Origin: a virus
Length of the DNA stretch: 64,000 nt
IMG/VR virus record: IMGVR_UViG_3300025141_010453
Span: 1 to 64,000 of that record
Strand: one strand, 5' to 3'
Of this stretch, positions 42,592 to 51,196 are shown piece by piece. A program made the translations under genes and the position numbers. The notes under the pieces are model-generated. The model made no database searches. It saw nothing but the letters and a program-made list of their open reading frames with translations, and had not been told where the DNA came from. Every line of letters begins with the position of its first letter. Position 1 is the first letter of the stretch.

Positions 42592-43242
42592 GTGATTAAT
42601 TTAGAAAATATAACATTAGTATGCATAACATCTATTAAGATTGATAGGGCAATTAAAGCATTAAAATATAGTTATAGAGGTATTAATTTCGGTGAGGTTT
42701 TATTATTTACTGATAAAGAAGTAAGTCTGCCTCCTGACATAAAAACCATAAATATAGCTCCATTAGATTTAGTAGGGTATAGTCATTTTATTGTTTATGA
42801 ATTACATAAGTATATTAATACTGATTATGTGATTATAATTCAAGATGATGGATTTATAGTTAATCCTGAAAAATGGGATAATAAATTTTTAGAATATGAT
42901 TATATTGGTGCTCCTTGGGCGTTACCTCACGATAATTTTTCATTTAGGGACCCTTTTGGGAATATAATTAGGGTAGGTAATGGTGGATTTAGTCTTAGGA
43001 GTAAAAAATTACTTTCATTAGCTACCGAATTAGGGTTAGAATGGAAACCTTATTTTGGTTACTATAATGAAGATGGTTTTTTTACTTGTCACAATAAACA
43101 TATATATGAAAATAATGGTTGTGTTTTTGCTACCTTAGATATAGCTAAATATTTTTCTCATGAAAATATGATACCAGAAGTAGATGGTATAGTGCCTTTT
43201 GGATTTCATGGGAAAACACATAAATATTCCAATTTAATATGA
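42592..43242 (+). CDS. DUF5672-type glycosyltransferase-like protein
   Basis: GTG start (no nearer ATG); 216 residues. Pattern of DUF5672 proteins: YSHFIVYELHKYINTDYVII, IQDDGFIVNPEKWD (acidic motif near 84-86), YDYIGAPWALPHDN, VGNGGFSLRSKKLLSLA, YFGYYNEDGFFTCHN and the end FGFHGK. Such proteins occur in O-antigen clusters and viral glycan operons and are thought to be GT-A transferases. ATGA overlap with the next gene. Confidence 0.75.
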   Translation: MINLENITLVCITSIKIDRAIKALKYSYRGINFGEVLLFTDKEVSLPPDIKTINIAPLDLVGYSHFIVYELHKYINTDYVIIIQDDGFIVNPEKWDNKFLEYDYIGAPWALPHDNFSFRDPFGNIIRVGNGGFSLRSKKLLSLATELGLEWKPYFGYYNEDGFFTCHNKHIYENNGCVFATLDIAKYFSHENMIPEVDGIVPFGFHGKTHKYSNLI

Positions 43243-43994
43243 TAACATTAAGTACAATAATATGGGAAAAGAATTTTGATGATATTTTGTCTCCTGATTC
43301 TTGGTTTTTCAAATTTAGCTCAGATTTAATAACAACTAAATTATTAATAATTAGTAATGTTCCTTCGGTAGATAAAACATTAAAAAAAATAGCTACCTTA
43401 CATCAACACCATAAATTCGATGTAGTATGGGTTAAAGACATAGTAGACGAAGTAAAAAATACATATAATTTATCTATGGATGAAAGTACTGTTGGTTACC
43501 ACTATACTATACCTTTTTTTGTAACACTAGAGAGTACTAATACCAAATTCTTACTTTGTATTGCAAATGATTGTATGGATGATATATTTGTAGATGATTA
43601 TTTCTTAAAACAATCTATAGAAGAATTAGAAACCAATCCTTTATGTTTTACTACCGGAGTTGCATGGAATAAAAATAATGCCTCTGTACCTTTTAATAAT
43701 AAAACTGTAGGGGAACATGAGGAAGATGAATTATTAAAAACACATAAAATAGATACTATGTCCACTAACTTTACTTATTCATTAGGTTTTTCAGACCAGT
43801 TTTGGTTAGGAGCAACCGATGCCTTAAAATCTATTGACTATCATCTAGCTGAATCTTACTCTTCTACATACCACGGACCCACTTACGGTGGTAATTCTTT
43901 TGAAAAAAGATTAGTTGCTCACCATAATTTCAAGAAGGTATATAGATGTATATGTAAAGGTAATCAATATTATATACATGATAAAATAATATAA
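43239..43994 (+). CDS. Unknown protein of the glycan block
   Basis: Protein of 251 residues, not recognised. The N-terminal 120 residues alternate strands and helices (TKLLIISNVPSVDKTLKKI, FLLCIANDCMDDIFVDDYF), with an acidic motif where GT-A enzymes hold their DxD. QFWLGATDALKSIDYHL and YGGNSFEKRLVAHHNF resemble the late segments of GT-like phage proteins. Coupled to both neighbours; probably another transferase. Confidence 0.5.
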   Translation: MITLSTIIWEKNFDDILSPDSWFFKFSSDLITTKLLIISNVPSVDKTLKKIATLHQHHKFDVVWVKDIVDEVKNTYNLSMDESTVGYHYTIPFFVTLESTNTKFLLCIANDCMDDIFVDDYFLKQSIEELETNPLCFTTGVAWNKNNASVPFNNKTVGEHEEDELLKTHKIDTMSTNFTYSLGFSDQFWLGATDALKSIDYHLAESYSSTYHGPTYGGNSFEKRLVAHHNFKKVYRCICKGNQYYIHDKII

Positions 43995-43996
43995 TT

Positions 43997-44722
43997 ATGA
44001 ATAAAGAAATTGTAATTGCAGCATATGATAAAGATTTATCTTGGTTATCTACAATCGATGATAATATAAAAAAAACTATATATCGAAAAGGAAATTATAA
44101 ACTAAATGATGGTGAAATTAAGTTAGCTAACGTTGGTCGAGATGTTCATACTTTTTTTAATCATTTATATTTAAACTACGATAATTTATCAGATATAACT
44201 TTTTTTGTTCAAGATTATCCTTTCGACCATTGGGAAGATTTGATAGACGTAATAAATAATGATACTTGGGTTGAACAATGTGCCATAAATATAGGTGGTT
44301 ATTATGGGTTTCATTTTAATACTAACCAACCGAACACCCCTATAAATCTTAAGATGAGTGATGGTTCACCTACACAAATTACTGTAGGTATGATGTGGGG
44401 CCTATCACCATCACAGCAATTTGATTCTGGTAATGTGTTGGTTTGTAATAGAGATGGCACCCCTCAAGATACTAGATTTTTAAATTCCATGAATCTAGAT
44501 GATTCGTGGAATATGTTTTTCAATGGGACCCCACCCACTTATTATGAATTTGTACCTGGAGGGCATTTTGGTGTCACACAAGAACAGGTACATTTAAGAG
44601 ATAAAGAATTTTATAAAAAAATAATAGATATTCTAGAAACTGACATTAATTCACCTTGGGTTATAGAACGTCTTGAATGTTATTTATTTAACCCACAATT
44701 TATAGAGTATGATAACAACTAA
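43997..44722 (+). CDS. DUF3431-type protein, glycan-associated
   Basis: Protein of 241 residues. The opening matches DUF3431: IVIAAYDKDLSWL, TIYRKGNYKLND, LANVGRDVHTFFNHLYLNY, then ITFFVQDYPFDHWEDL. This family is found in fungi, algae and viruses beside glycosyltransferases and is thought to be GT-A-like. The overlap with the fucosyltransferase gene is 14 nt. The function is inferred from family company. Confidence 0.65.
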   Translation: MNKEIVIAAYDKDLSWLSTIDDNIKKTIYRKGNYKLNDGEIKLANVGRDVHTFFNHLYLNYDNLSDITFFVQDYPFDHWEDLIDVINNDTWVEQCAINIGGYYGFHFNTNQPNTPINLKMSDGSPTQITVGMMWGLSPSQQFDSGNVLVCNRDGTPQDTRFLNSMNLDDSWNMFFNGTPPTYYEFVPGGHFGVTQEQVHLRDKEFYKKIIDILETDINSPWVIERLECYLFNPQFIEYDNN

Positions 44723-45620
44723 TTTAACTGGTAATCTAGGAAATCATATGTGGCAATATGCTGTATGTCGAACTATTGCAGAAAAGCTAGAGTATGACTG
44801 GGGAATAAATCCTATTCCTAGTCATGATTATTTCAACGGTAGTAACCAAATGGCATTTATGGATGTAGATTTTGGTAAAGAAATTAATGGTATAGTTAAT
44901 GAATATCATGAGCCCTGGAAAACTTTAAATCATATAGATATGGTAAATATAACAATGTTAAACCCTACATTATATGAAATAACAGATAATACTATTATGT
45001 TAGGGGATAATGGAGCTAAGGGAGGTATATACCAATCTGAAGATTACGTCTTAGATAGGAAAGACGATATTAAAAAATGGTTTACTATTAATTCTACCCA
45101 TAAAACTAAATATGATGAGAAATTAAAGGAATTAGGCGTGACTTTAGATGATAATACCTGTATTATTAATTTTAGAGGAGGAGAATACCGAGGTATCCCT
45201 AATGTGCTACTTAGAAGAGAGTATTGGAGGGACTCTATAAATCATATGATTGGGTTAAACCCTAATATGAAATTTTTGGTTATTACTGATGACCCTACTA
45301 CGGCTTCACAATTCATGCCTTTTGAAATTAGGTGTATTCATGTGGATGTAGGTTTTGATTATTATTGTGTTAATCAAGCAAAATGGTTAATTATCTCTAA
45401 CTCTACTTTTGGTTGGTGGTGTGCTTGGTTAAACGAGGGATGTATAAAAATTATAGCTCCTAAGTATTGGGCGAGACATAATATTAGTGATGGTTATTGG
45501 GCAACAGGTGACGCTTACACCTCATGTTTTAAGTATATGGATAGAGAAGGTAATTTATCTGATTTTGAGACATGTAAATCCGAAGCATTAAATTATTATA
45601 AATTAAAAAATATTATTTAA
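44709..45620 (+). CDS. Glycosyltransferase family 11 (alpha-1,2-fucosyltransferase-like), first copy
   Basis: Protein of 303 residues. GNLGNHMWQYAVCRTIAEKL start, IINFRGGEYRGIPNVLL (equivalent of the HxRRxDY motif, with Gly in place of one Arg) and ISNSTFGWWCAWLN near the C-terminus. GT11 enzymes use GDP-L-fucose; with GDP-mannose 3,5-epimerase encoded nearby, GDP-L-galactose is an alternative donor. The Arg-to-Gly change in the motif is a caution on activity. Confidence 0.82.
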   Translation: MITTNLTGNLGNHMWQYAVCRTIAEKLEYDWGINPIPSHDYFNGSNQMAFMDVDFGKEINGIVNEYHEPWKTLNHIDMVNITMLNPTLYEITDNTIMLGDNGAKGGIYQSEDYVLDRKDDIKKWFTINSTHKTKYDEKLKELGVTLDDNTCIINFRGGEYRGIPNVLLRREYWRDSINHMIGLNPNMKFLVITDDPTTASQFMPFEIRCIHVDVGFDYYCVNQAKWLIISNSTFGWWCAWLNEGCIKIIAPKYWARHNISDGYWATGDAYTSCFKYMDREGNLSDFETCKSEALNYYKLKNII

Positions 45621-45621
45621 C

Positions 45622-46485
45622 ATGGGAAAAATATACGATTGTTTTAACTTCTTTAATGAACTAGACCTTTTAGAAATGAGATTAAATATTCTATATGATT
45701 ATGTAGATTATTTCGTGATAGTAGAGTCTACAGTGACCCACTCGGGACAACCTAAACCTTTTTATTTAGAAGAAAATAAAGAAAGATTTGCTAAATTTGC
45801 AGACAAAATTATAAGTTACAAAGTAAGTGACACACCTAATGATTTTATGAATTTACCTAATACAGGATTTTTTGATTCTGAATTAGATAAAATCCAGGGA
45901 TATATTCGTACACAAACCAATAGATTTAATAGGGCTACTCAGATAGATTACGGTAGAGATTTCTTCCAAAAAGAATCAGTTAGAAGAGCATTAGTAAATT
46001 GTGATGATAACGATATCATTATTATTTCAGATGCTGATGAAATTCCTAACCCAGAAATACTAAAAGAACTAGATACTCTTGCCTTAGAAAACACTATATA
46101 TTCTTTAGAACAACCAATGTATTATTATTATTTAAATGTGTTAAAAGATAACAACTGGTGTGGTTCCAAATTAGGATTATATAAAAATATAAAAAAATTA
46201 TCTTTCAATGAAATTAGAGGAGATGAATCATTAACAACCAAACTAGTTAATGGTGGGTGGCATTTTAGTTTTATGGGTGGTGAAGAGATGGTAAGAACAA
46301 AAATAACTTCTTATTCTGCAAGAGATTTAGCAAATGAACATGTATTAGCAAATATTAAAACAAATATAGAGAATGACCAAGACGTATTTTTTAGAGGTGC
46401 ATTAACAAAAGTAGATATAGATGAGAGCTATCCTACACACATTCTAAATAACTTAGACAAGTATAGTAAAATGATTAAAAAATAA
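45622..46485 (+). CDS. Glycosyltransferase family 17-like
   Basis: Protein of 287 residues. KIYDCFNFFNELDLLEMRL, with YVDYFVIVESTVTHSG and the later DNDIIIISDADEIPNPE (metal-binding Asp-Ala-Asp) and GGWHFSFMGG, match GT17, the family of eukaryotic bisecting N-acetylglucosaminyltransferase and many viral/bacterial relatives. Soluble and cytosolic here. It starts 1 nt after its neighbour. Confidence 0.85.
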   Translation: MGKIYDCFNFFNELDLLEMRLNILYDYVDYFVIVESTVTHSGQPKPFYLEENKERFAKFADKIISYKVSDTPNDFMNLPNTGFFDSELDKIQGYIRTQTNRFNRATQIDYGRDFFQKESVRRALVNCDDNDIIIISDADEIPNPEILKELDTLALENTIYSLEQPMYYYYLNVLKDNNWCGSKLGLYKNIKKLSFNEIRGDESLTTKLVNGGWHFSFMGGEEMVRTKITSYSARDLANEHVLANIKTNIENDQDVFFRGALTKVDIDESYPTHILNNLDKYSKMIKK

Positions 46486-46491
46486 AATATT

Positions 46492-47274
46492 GTGATAATT
46501 TCTAAAATACTAGGAGGCCTAGGGAACCAAATGTTTCAATATGCATACGCTAGAAATCTATCAATAGTAAATGGTACTAATTTCTATTTAGATACCACAT
46601 TTTATAATAACCAAACAGGGGTCACACCTAGAGAATTTACTTTATCTAAATTTCCTAATATTACTATGAACTTAGATATCCCCCAATCTTTACCTTCTTT
46701 AACAACAATAACAGATAATTTTATATATGACCCAAATAATATCCCCACAGAAAATTCTTTACTAAGTGGGTATTGGCAAAGCGAGAAATACTTTAAACCA
46801 TCTAAAGATGTTATAATTCAGGATTTTTCACTAGATTCTATAACACACAAAAAATTAACCACAAAATACCCAAAAATTAATGGTAATAATATATCATTAC
46901 ATATTAGAAGAGGGGATTATCTACACCAAACTGATTTTCACCCAGTACAGAGTATAGATTACTATAAAAAAGCTTTAGATATATTAGGTGACTATGACAA
47001 TATTTTTGTGTTTTCGGATGATATACCGTGGTGTAAGGATAATCTTACTTTTAATAATATGGTATTTGTAGAAGGTAATGTAGATATTGAGGATTTGTGG
47101 TTGATGTCTTTATGTGAGAAAAATATAATCGTTAACTCCTCTTTCAGTTGGTGGGGTGCTTACTTAAATACTTCTGAAAATAAGATGGTGGTCACGCCTA
47201 GTCAATGGTTTGGTCCTCGTGCTGGTTTAAGCGCGAATGATATCATACCGGATGAATGGCATAAAATTAATTAA
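46492..47274 (+). CDS. Glycosyltransferase family 11 (alpha-1,2-fucosyltransferase-like), second copy
   Basis: GTG start; 260 residues. GGLGNQMFQYAYARNLSI opening, complete HIRRGDYLH donor motif (about 137-145), VFSDDIPWC and SSFSWWGAYLN. All canonical GT11 residues are kept, unlike the first copy. It probably adds an L-fucose- or L-galactose-type sugar in alpha-1,2 linkage. Confidence 0.87.
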   Translation: MIISKILGGLGNQMFQYAYARNLSIVNGTNFYLDTTFYNNQTGVTPREFTLSKFPNITMNLDIPQSLPSLTTITDNFIYDPNNIPTENSLLSGYWQSEKYFKPSKDVIIQDFSLDSITHKKLTTKYPKINGNNISLHIRRGDYLHQTDFHPVQSIDYYKKALDILGDYDNIFVFSDDIPWCKDNLTFNNMVFVEGNVDIEDLWLMSLCEKNIIVNSSFSWWGAYLNTSENKMVVTPSQWFGPRAGLSANDIIPDEWHKIN

Positions 47275-47285
47275 AAAAATAAATT

Positions 47286-47531
47286 ATGAATTTTAAAAAA
47301 CTTAAAGAACTAACTATACAATACCCAAATAATCAAGAATTGGCTGAGGTAATAAGAAATATGGTACGAGATGAAGAAGAAACTGTACTTAATACAGATT
47401 CTCCTTATATTTACGAAAGGAATCCTGATACTGGAGAAATTTTTAGAAGAAAGTGTGGTGATTATGATTCCCCTAGGGAGTGTATCAATCCAGAAATAAA
47501 CTCAGTACCATATATAAAATATGAAAAATAA
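47286..47531 (+). CDS. Small protein of unknown function
   Basis: Protein of 81 residues. Helical N-terminus (KKLKELTIQYPNNQELAEVI), then a polar part with RNPDTGEIFRRKCGDYDSPREC in which two Cys are 10 residues apart. It overlaps the epimerase gene by 11 nt. No family is recognised. Confidence 0.5.
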   Translation: MNFKKLKELTIQYPNNQELAEVIRNMVRDEEETVLNTDSPYIYERNPDTGEIFRRKCGDYDSPRECINPEINSVPYIKYEK

Positions 47532-48522
47532 AAGAATTATAGTACTAGGTGCGGGTGGTTTTATCGGGGGCCACCTATGTAATAAATTACAAAAAGAAGG
47601 CCATTGGGTTAGAGGTGTAGACATTAAAAGACATGAGTACTTTGATAAAGTAGGTGATGAATTTATTTTAGGTGACTTAACTGACCCTAAAGTTGTGGAG
47701 TTGGTAATCGAAGAAAATATAGATGAGGTATATCAGTTGGCAGCAGATATGGGGGGTGCTGGTTATATTTTTACTGGAGAAAATGATGCAAATGTTATGC
47801 ATAATTCTGCTTTAATAAATTTAAATGTGGCTTATGAGAGTGTGAAAAAGAGTGTTGGGAAGGTGTTCTACTCTTCTTCAGCGTGTATATACCCAGAATA
47901 TAACCAACTAGACCCAACTAACCCTAACTGTAGTGAAGATTCGGCTTATCCAGCTAATCCTGATTCTGAGTACGGCTGGGAGAAGTTATTTAGTGAAAGA
48001 CTGTACCTCTCTTTTATGAGAAATCATGGTTTAAATATTAGAATAGCCAGATTCCATAATATATTTGGGCCACAAGGTGCATGGACCAATGGGAAAGAAA
48101 AAGCCCCTGCAGCAATGTGTAGAAAAGTTTCTGACGCTCAAGAAGGAGACAGTATAGAAGTGTGGGGTGATGGTTTACAAACACGTTCTTTTCTTTATAT
48201 AGATGAATGTCTGGAAGCAGTGGATAGACTTATGAGGTCAGACTTTAGTGAACCTGTTAATATTGGTTCTGAAGAAATGATAAATATAAATGACTTTGCT
48301 CAATTGGTTATTAATATGTCTGGTAAAAATCTATCAATAAACAATATTTACGGACAAGAATTCATTAATAAGTATGGATTTGCGTGCCCACAAGGAGTAA
48401 GAGGTAGAAATTCTGACAACACATTTTATTACGAAAAAATTGGGTGGCGCGTATCTAGACCTTTAAATGAAGGAATGGAACAAACATACAAGTGGATTAA
48501 TTCTGTAAATAAAAAAGTTTAA
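47521..48522 (+). CDS. gme: GDP-mannose 3,5-epimerase (GME)
   Basis: Protein of 333 residues. LGAGGFIGGHLC NAD motif; ADMGGAGYIF; SSACIYPE with Cys122; YGWEK with Tyr151 and Lys155; EKAPAAMCRK with Lys194; and GVRGRNSDN. These residues align with the catalytic Cys145, Tyr174, Lys178 and Lys217 of the Arabidopsis enzyme at a constant offset of 23. The reaction gives GDP-L-galactose and GDP-L-gulose. It sits next to two GT11 genes that could use such L-sugars. Confidence 0.9.
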   Translation: MKNKRIIVLGAGGFIGGHLCNKLQKEGHWVRGVDIKRHEYFDKVGDEFILGDLTDPKVVELVIEENIDEVYQLAADMGGAGYIFTGENDANVMHNSALINLNVAYESVKKSVGKVFYSSSACIYPEYNQLDPTNPNCSEDSAYPANPDSEYGWEKLFSERLYLSFMRNHGLNIRIARFHNIFGPQGAWTNGKEKAPAAMCRKVSDAQEGDSIEVWGDGLQTRSFLYIDECLEAVDRLMRSDFSEPVNIGSEEMININDFAQLVINMSGKNLSINNIYGQEFINKYGFACPQGVRGRNSDNTFYYEKIGWRVSRPLNEGMEQTYKWINSVNKKV

Positions 48523-49269
48523 ATGGGAAAGAGGAGTAAAAAGTTAAGTAGAGAAGAGCAAGCGGAAGTAGAAGAGTGGATTTATCAAAATAACACTGAA
48601 GAAACTAGAATGACGGACACTATGACTATTCGTGTTAAGTGTAAAACAGAAAATCAGAAATCGTTAGTTAACGCAATTAAAGAAAAAGAAGTTATCATAT
48701 GTTCAGGTCCGGCTGGTACCGGTAAAACATTTCTTGCTTGTGCAGAAGCATTAAAATTAATTAAACGGTTCGCTAAATATAGAAAAATTGTAATAGTAAA
48801 ATCGGTAACAACACTCAAAAACGAAGAAATTGGTTTTTTAAAAGGAAATTTACGTGAAAAAATGGAACCTTTTATGTTTTCTTTTGTACACAACTTTGAG
48901 AAGTTAGTTGGGCAGGCTATAACATCTAGATTAAGAGAGTTAAAAACTATCGAGGAAATACCTATAGCGTATATGCGAGGAATTAATTTAGATAGGTCAA
49001 TAATCATTGTGGATGAAGCACAAAATATATCTCAAGAAAATATGAGAACTATAATGACGCGATTAGGAAAAGATTCAAAAATGATATTTTTAGGAGATGA
49101 AAGACAACAAGATTCTAAAGGTAAAAATGGGTTGACCTTTTTGATGAACCACTTTGCTGATATAGAAGAAATAGGCTGTATACAATTTACCAAGGCAGAT
49201 GTTGTAAGAAACCCTTTAATAGCGAAGATAGAAAGAGTATTTGATTCTTTACAAAAAGTAAAACAATAA
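48523..49269 (+). CDS. phoH: PhoH-like ATPase
   Basis: Protein of 248 residues. CSGPAGTGKTF Walker A (about 60-70), IVKSVTTLKNEEIGFLKGNL, IIIVDEAQNIS Walker B (about 156-166) and IFLGDERQQD. This is the standard phage PhoH, a common marine-phage gene thought to be an RNA-related ATPase; its true role in infection is unsettled. It starts directly after the GME stop in the R2-driven unit. Confidence 0.9.
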   Translation: MGKRSKKLSREEQAEVEEWIYQNNTEETRMTDTMTIRVKCKTENQKSLVNAIKEKEVIICSGPAGTGKTFLACAEALKLIKRFAKYRKIVIVKSVTTLKNEEIGFLKGNLREKMEPFMFSFVHNFEKLVGQAITSRLRELKTIEEIPIAYMRGINLDRSIIIVDEAQNISQENMRTIMTRLGKDSKMIFLGDERQQDSKGKNGLTFLMNHFADIEEIGCIQFTKADVVRNPLIAKIERVFDSLQKVKQ

Positions 49270-49281
49270 TTAAATTTAGAT

Positions 49282-49854
49282 ATGGTAATTAGTATAAGTA
49301 TAAATGGTGTTATAAGAGATGTATTATCTAGGTTTGAGCATGTGTATGAAAAATATAATGGTAAAGAGGTACTTTCTCCAGTTATAACCCCTAATTTAAT
49401 GGAATACGTGGAATTTAAGGATGCTGAGGAATTATTAGAATTTTTATATGATGAAGCACCTATGGAAATATTTGGGCAGGCTAAAGAAATAGAAAATAAT
49501 ATAATTTCTTACCTTGGGGAACTTTACAAAGAAATGCCTAATAACTATATATTAAAAATAGTTAGTGACGACTTTGGAAAAGCGAAACCTGCAACCTTCT
49601 GGTTTTTAGCTAAATATGGGGTTGTATGTGATGAAATTATTTTCTACACCACAAAAACTATAAATACCCTTTGGGAAAACACTGATATCTTTATAACATC
49701 AGATAGTGATATTATAAAGTCTAAACCAAAAGATAAAAAATTGATAATCGTAGATAAATGTTATAATGAAAATATGGTTAGTGATTTGAGAATAAAAAGT
49801 ATAAAAGAAATAAAATCATTTGAGGATGCCTATAAAGAAAGTATTGTCGTCTAG
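49282..49854 (+). CDS. Degenerate HAD-like protein
   Basis: Protein of 190 residues. The opening ISISINGVIRDVLSRF takes the place of the HAD motif I (DxDGV); the first Asp is Ser and the second is Asn. Later elements look HAD-like (ILKIVSDDFGKAKPATFWFL, FITSDSDIIKSKPKDK, LIIVDK). Loss of the nucleophile suggests a non-catalytic or binding role. It overlaps the next gene by 29 nt. Confidence 0.55.
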   Translation: MVISISINGVIRDVLSRFEHVYEKYNGKEVLSPVITPNLMEYVEFKDAEELLEFLYDEAPMEIFGQAKEIENNIISYLGELYKEMPNNYILKIVSDDFGKAKPATFWFLAKYGVVCDEIIFYTTKTINTLWENTDIFITSDSDIIKSKPKDKKLIIVDKCYNENMVSDLRIKSIKEIKSFEDAYKESIVV

Positions 49855-50122
49855 TAATCTGAAACTCAAAGTAGGTTCAGAACATCTTTACTTTGATGTT
49901 GATGAATTTATGAACAATGTAGGAGTATTGTCTAAGGATAATAAGACTATGGAAATAAATCTGCCTAAATTTGAATTTTTTAAAGCTATGGTAGATACAA
50001 CATGTGGAATTGTAGAAGATATTGATGAGACTTTGGGGGTCGTTTCAATGAACAAGCTACCTCTATCTTACAAATTAGCTTTAAACACATTAATAAAATA
50101 TAATATAATTAAAAAACTATAA
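49826..50122 (+). CDS. Small protein of unknown function
   Basis: Start taken at ATG 49826 (98 residues) rather than an upstream TTG; GAGG just before it may aid initiation. Mixed strands and helices (LKLKVGSEHLYFDVDEFMNN, KFEFFKAMVDTTCGIVED). It overlaps the HAD-like gene by 29 nt and ends 2 nt before the next gene. Not recognised. Confidence 0.5.
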   Translation: MPIKKVLSSSNLKLKVGSEHLYFDVDEFMNNVGVLSKDNKTMEINLPKFEFFKAMVDTTCGIVEDIDETLGVVSMNKLPLSYKLALNTLIKYNIIKKL

Positions 50123-50124
50123 TT

Positions 50125-51192
50125 ATGGAGACGGAAAAACAATTATCCCAGTTAAAAGCTGGATTAAATAAAATGGAAAATAAAGAAGCTAAAATTTATT
50201 TTTTAACTCAAGATACTGAAGGTCGTGCAATTGCTTCAGTAAATTTAAATTATCAATATGTAAAATATCTAAATGAAGCGGGCTACAACGCTTATATTCT
50301 TTATGAGAAAAAAGATTATAAGGGTGTTGGTGACTGGTTATCTAACGAATATGTTAATTTACCTCATGCAAATATAGAGGATGGTGAATTAAAAGTTGGG
50401 CCACAAGATTTTGTGGTGATACCTGAACTATATAGTCATGTATTGGAACAGATAAAGGATATGCCTTGTTCTAAAATAATCCTATGTCAAGCATATGATT
50501 ATATTTTAGAAACTTTACCTCCGGGGTTTGGGTGGATTAATTATGGGATTAGAAAATGTATTACTACTACAGAATCACAAAAAGAATATATTAAAAACCT
50601 ATTTCCCAATATAGAAACTACTATAATACAGCCTTCTTTCCCGGACTATTTTAAGCCCACAAAAAAACCTAAAAATCCAATGGTTGCTATACATACTAGA
50701 GACCCTAGAAACACTATGAAAATAATTAAAGAATTTTATATAAAAAATCCACAATTTAAATGGATTACATTCCGAGATATGAGAAATATGAGTAGAGAAG
50801 AATTTGCTAAAATATTGAGTGAATCATGTGTGTCTGTTTGGGTAGATAGAATTAGTGGTTTTGGAACATTCCCTATGGAATCTATGTTATGTAAAACACC
50901 TGTAATCGGGTCCCTCCCAATACTAAAGCCTGATTGGTTAACTCAAGATAATGGGTTATGGACAATGGATGAATCTAAACTAGTTGAAGTTTTGGGTAAC
51001 TATATTAAAACTTGGTTGGAGGGAAGTGTTCCCGTTGAGTTATACGCTAAGATGGAAGAAACGGTTAGTGTATTTTCTGAAGATAAGGAACGTGATTCAT
51101 TAGTTTCTTACTTTAAAACTTTATTTGATGAAAAAACACAGGAATTTAAAAATTCCATAAATAAACTAACACCTGTTGGTGCAAACGCTTAA
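50125..51192 (+). CDS. Glycosyltransferase, GT-B fold (GT4-like)
   Basis: Protein of 355 residues. After a helical start comes IYFLTQDTEGRAIASVNLNY, VIPELYSHVLEQIKDM, and a donor domain beginning NPMVAIHTRDPRNTMKII with GFGTFPMESMLCKTPVIGS, the PxE-type donor loop of GT4 enzymes. Soluble. It is followed after 4 nt by a GT2-like gene. Confidence 0.75.
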   Translation: METEKQLSQLKAGLNKMENKEAKIYFLTQDTEGRAIASVNLNYQYVKYLNEAGYNAYILYEKKDYKGVGDWLSNEYVNLPHANIEDGELKVGPQDFVVIPELYSHVLEQIKDMPCSKIILCQAYDYILETLPPGFGWINYGIRKCITTTESQKEYIKNLFPNIETTIIQPSFPDYFKPTKKPKNPMVAIHTRDPRNTMKIIKEFYIKNPQFKWITFRDMRNMSREEFAKILSESCVSVWVDRISGFGTFPMESMLCKTPVIGSLPILKPDWLTQDNGLWTMDESKLVEVLGNYIKTWLEGSVPVELYAKMEETVSVFSEDKERDSLVSYFKTLFDEKTQEFKNSINKLTPVGANA

Positions 51193-51196
51193 AATT

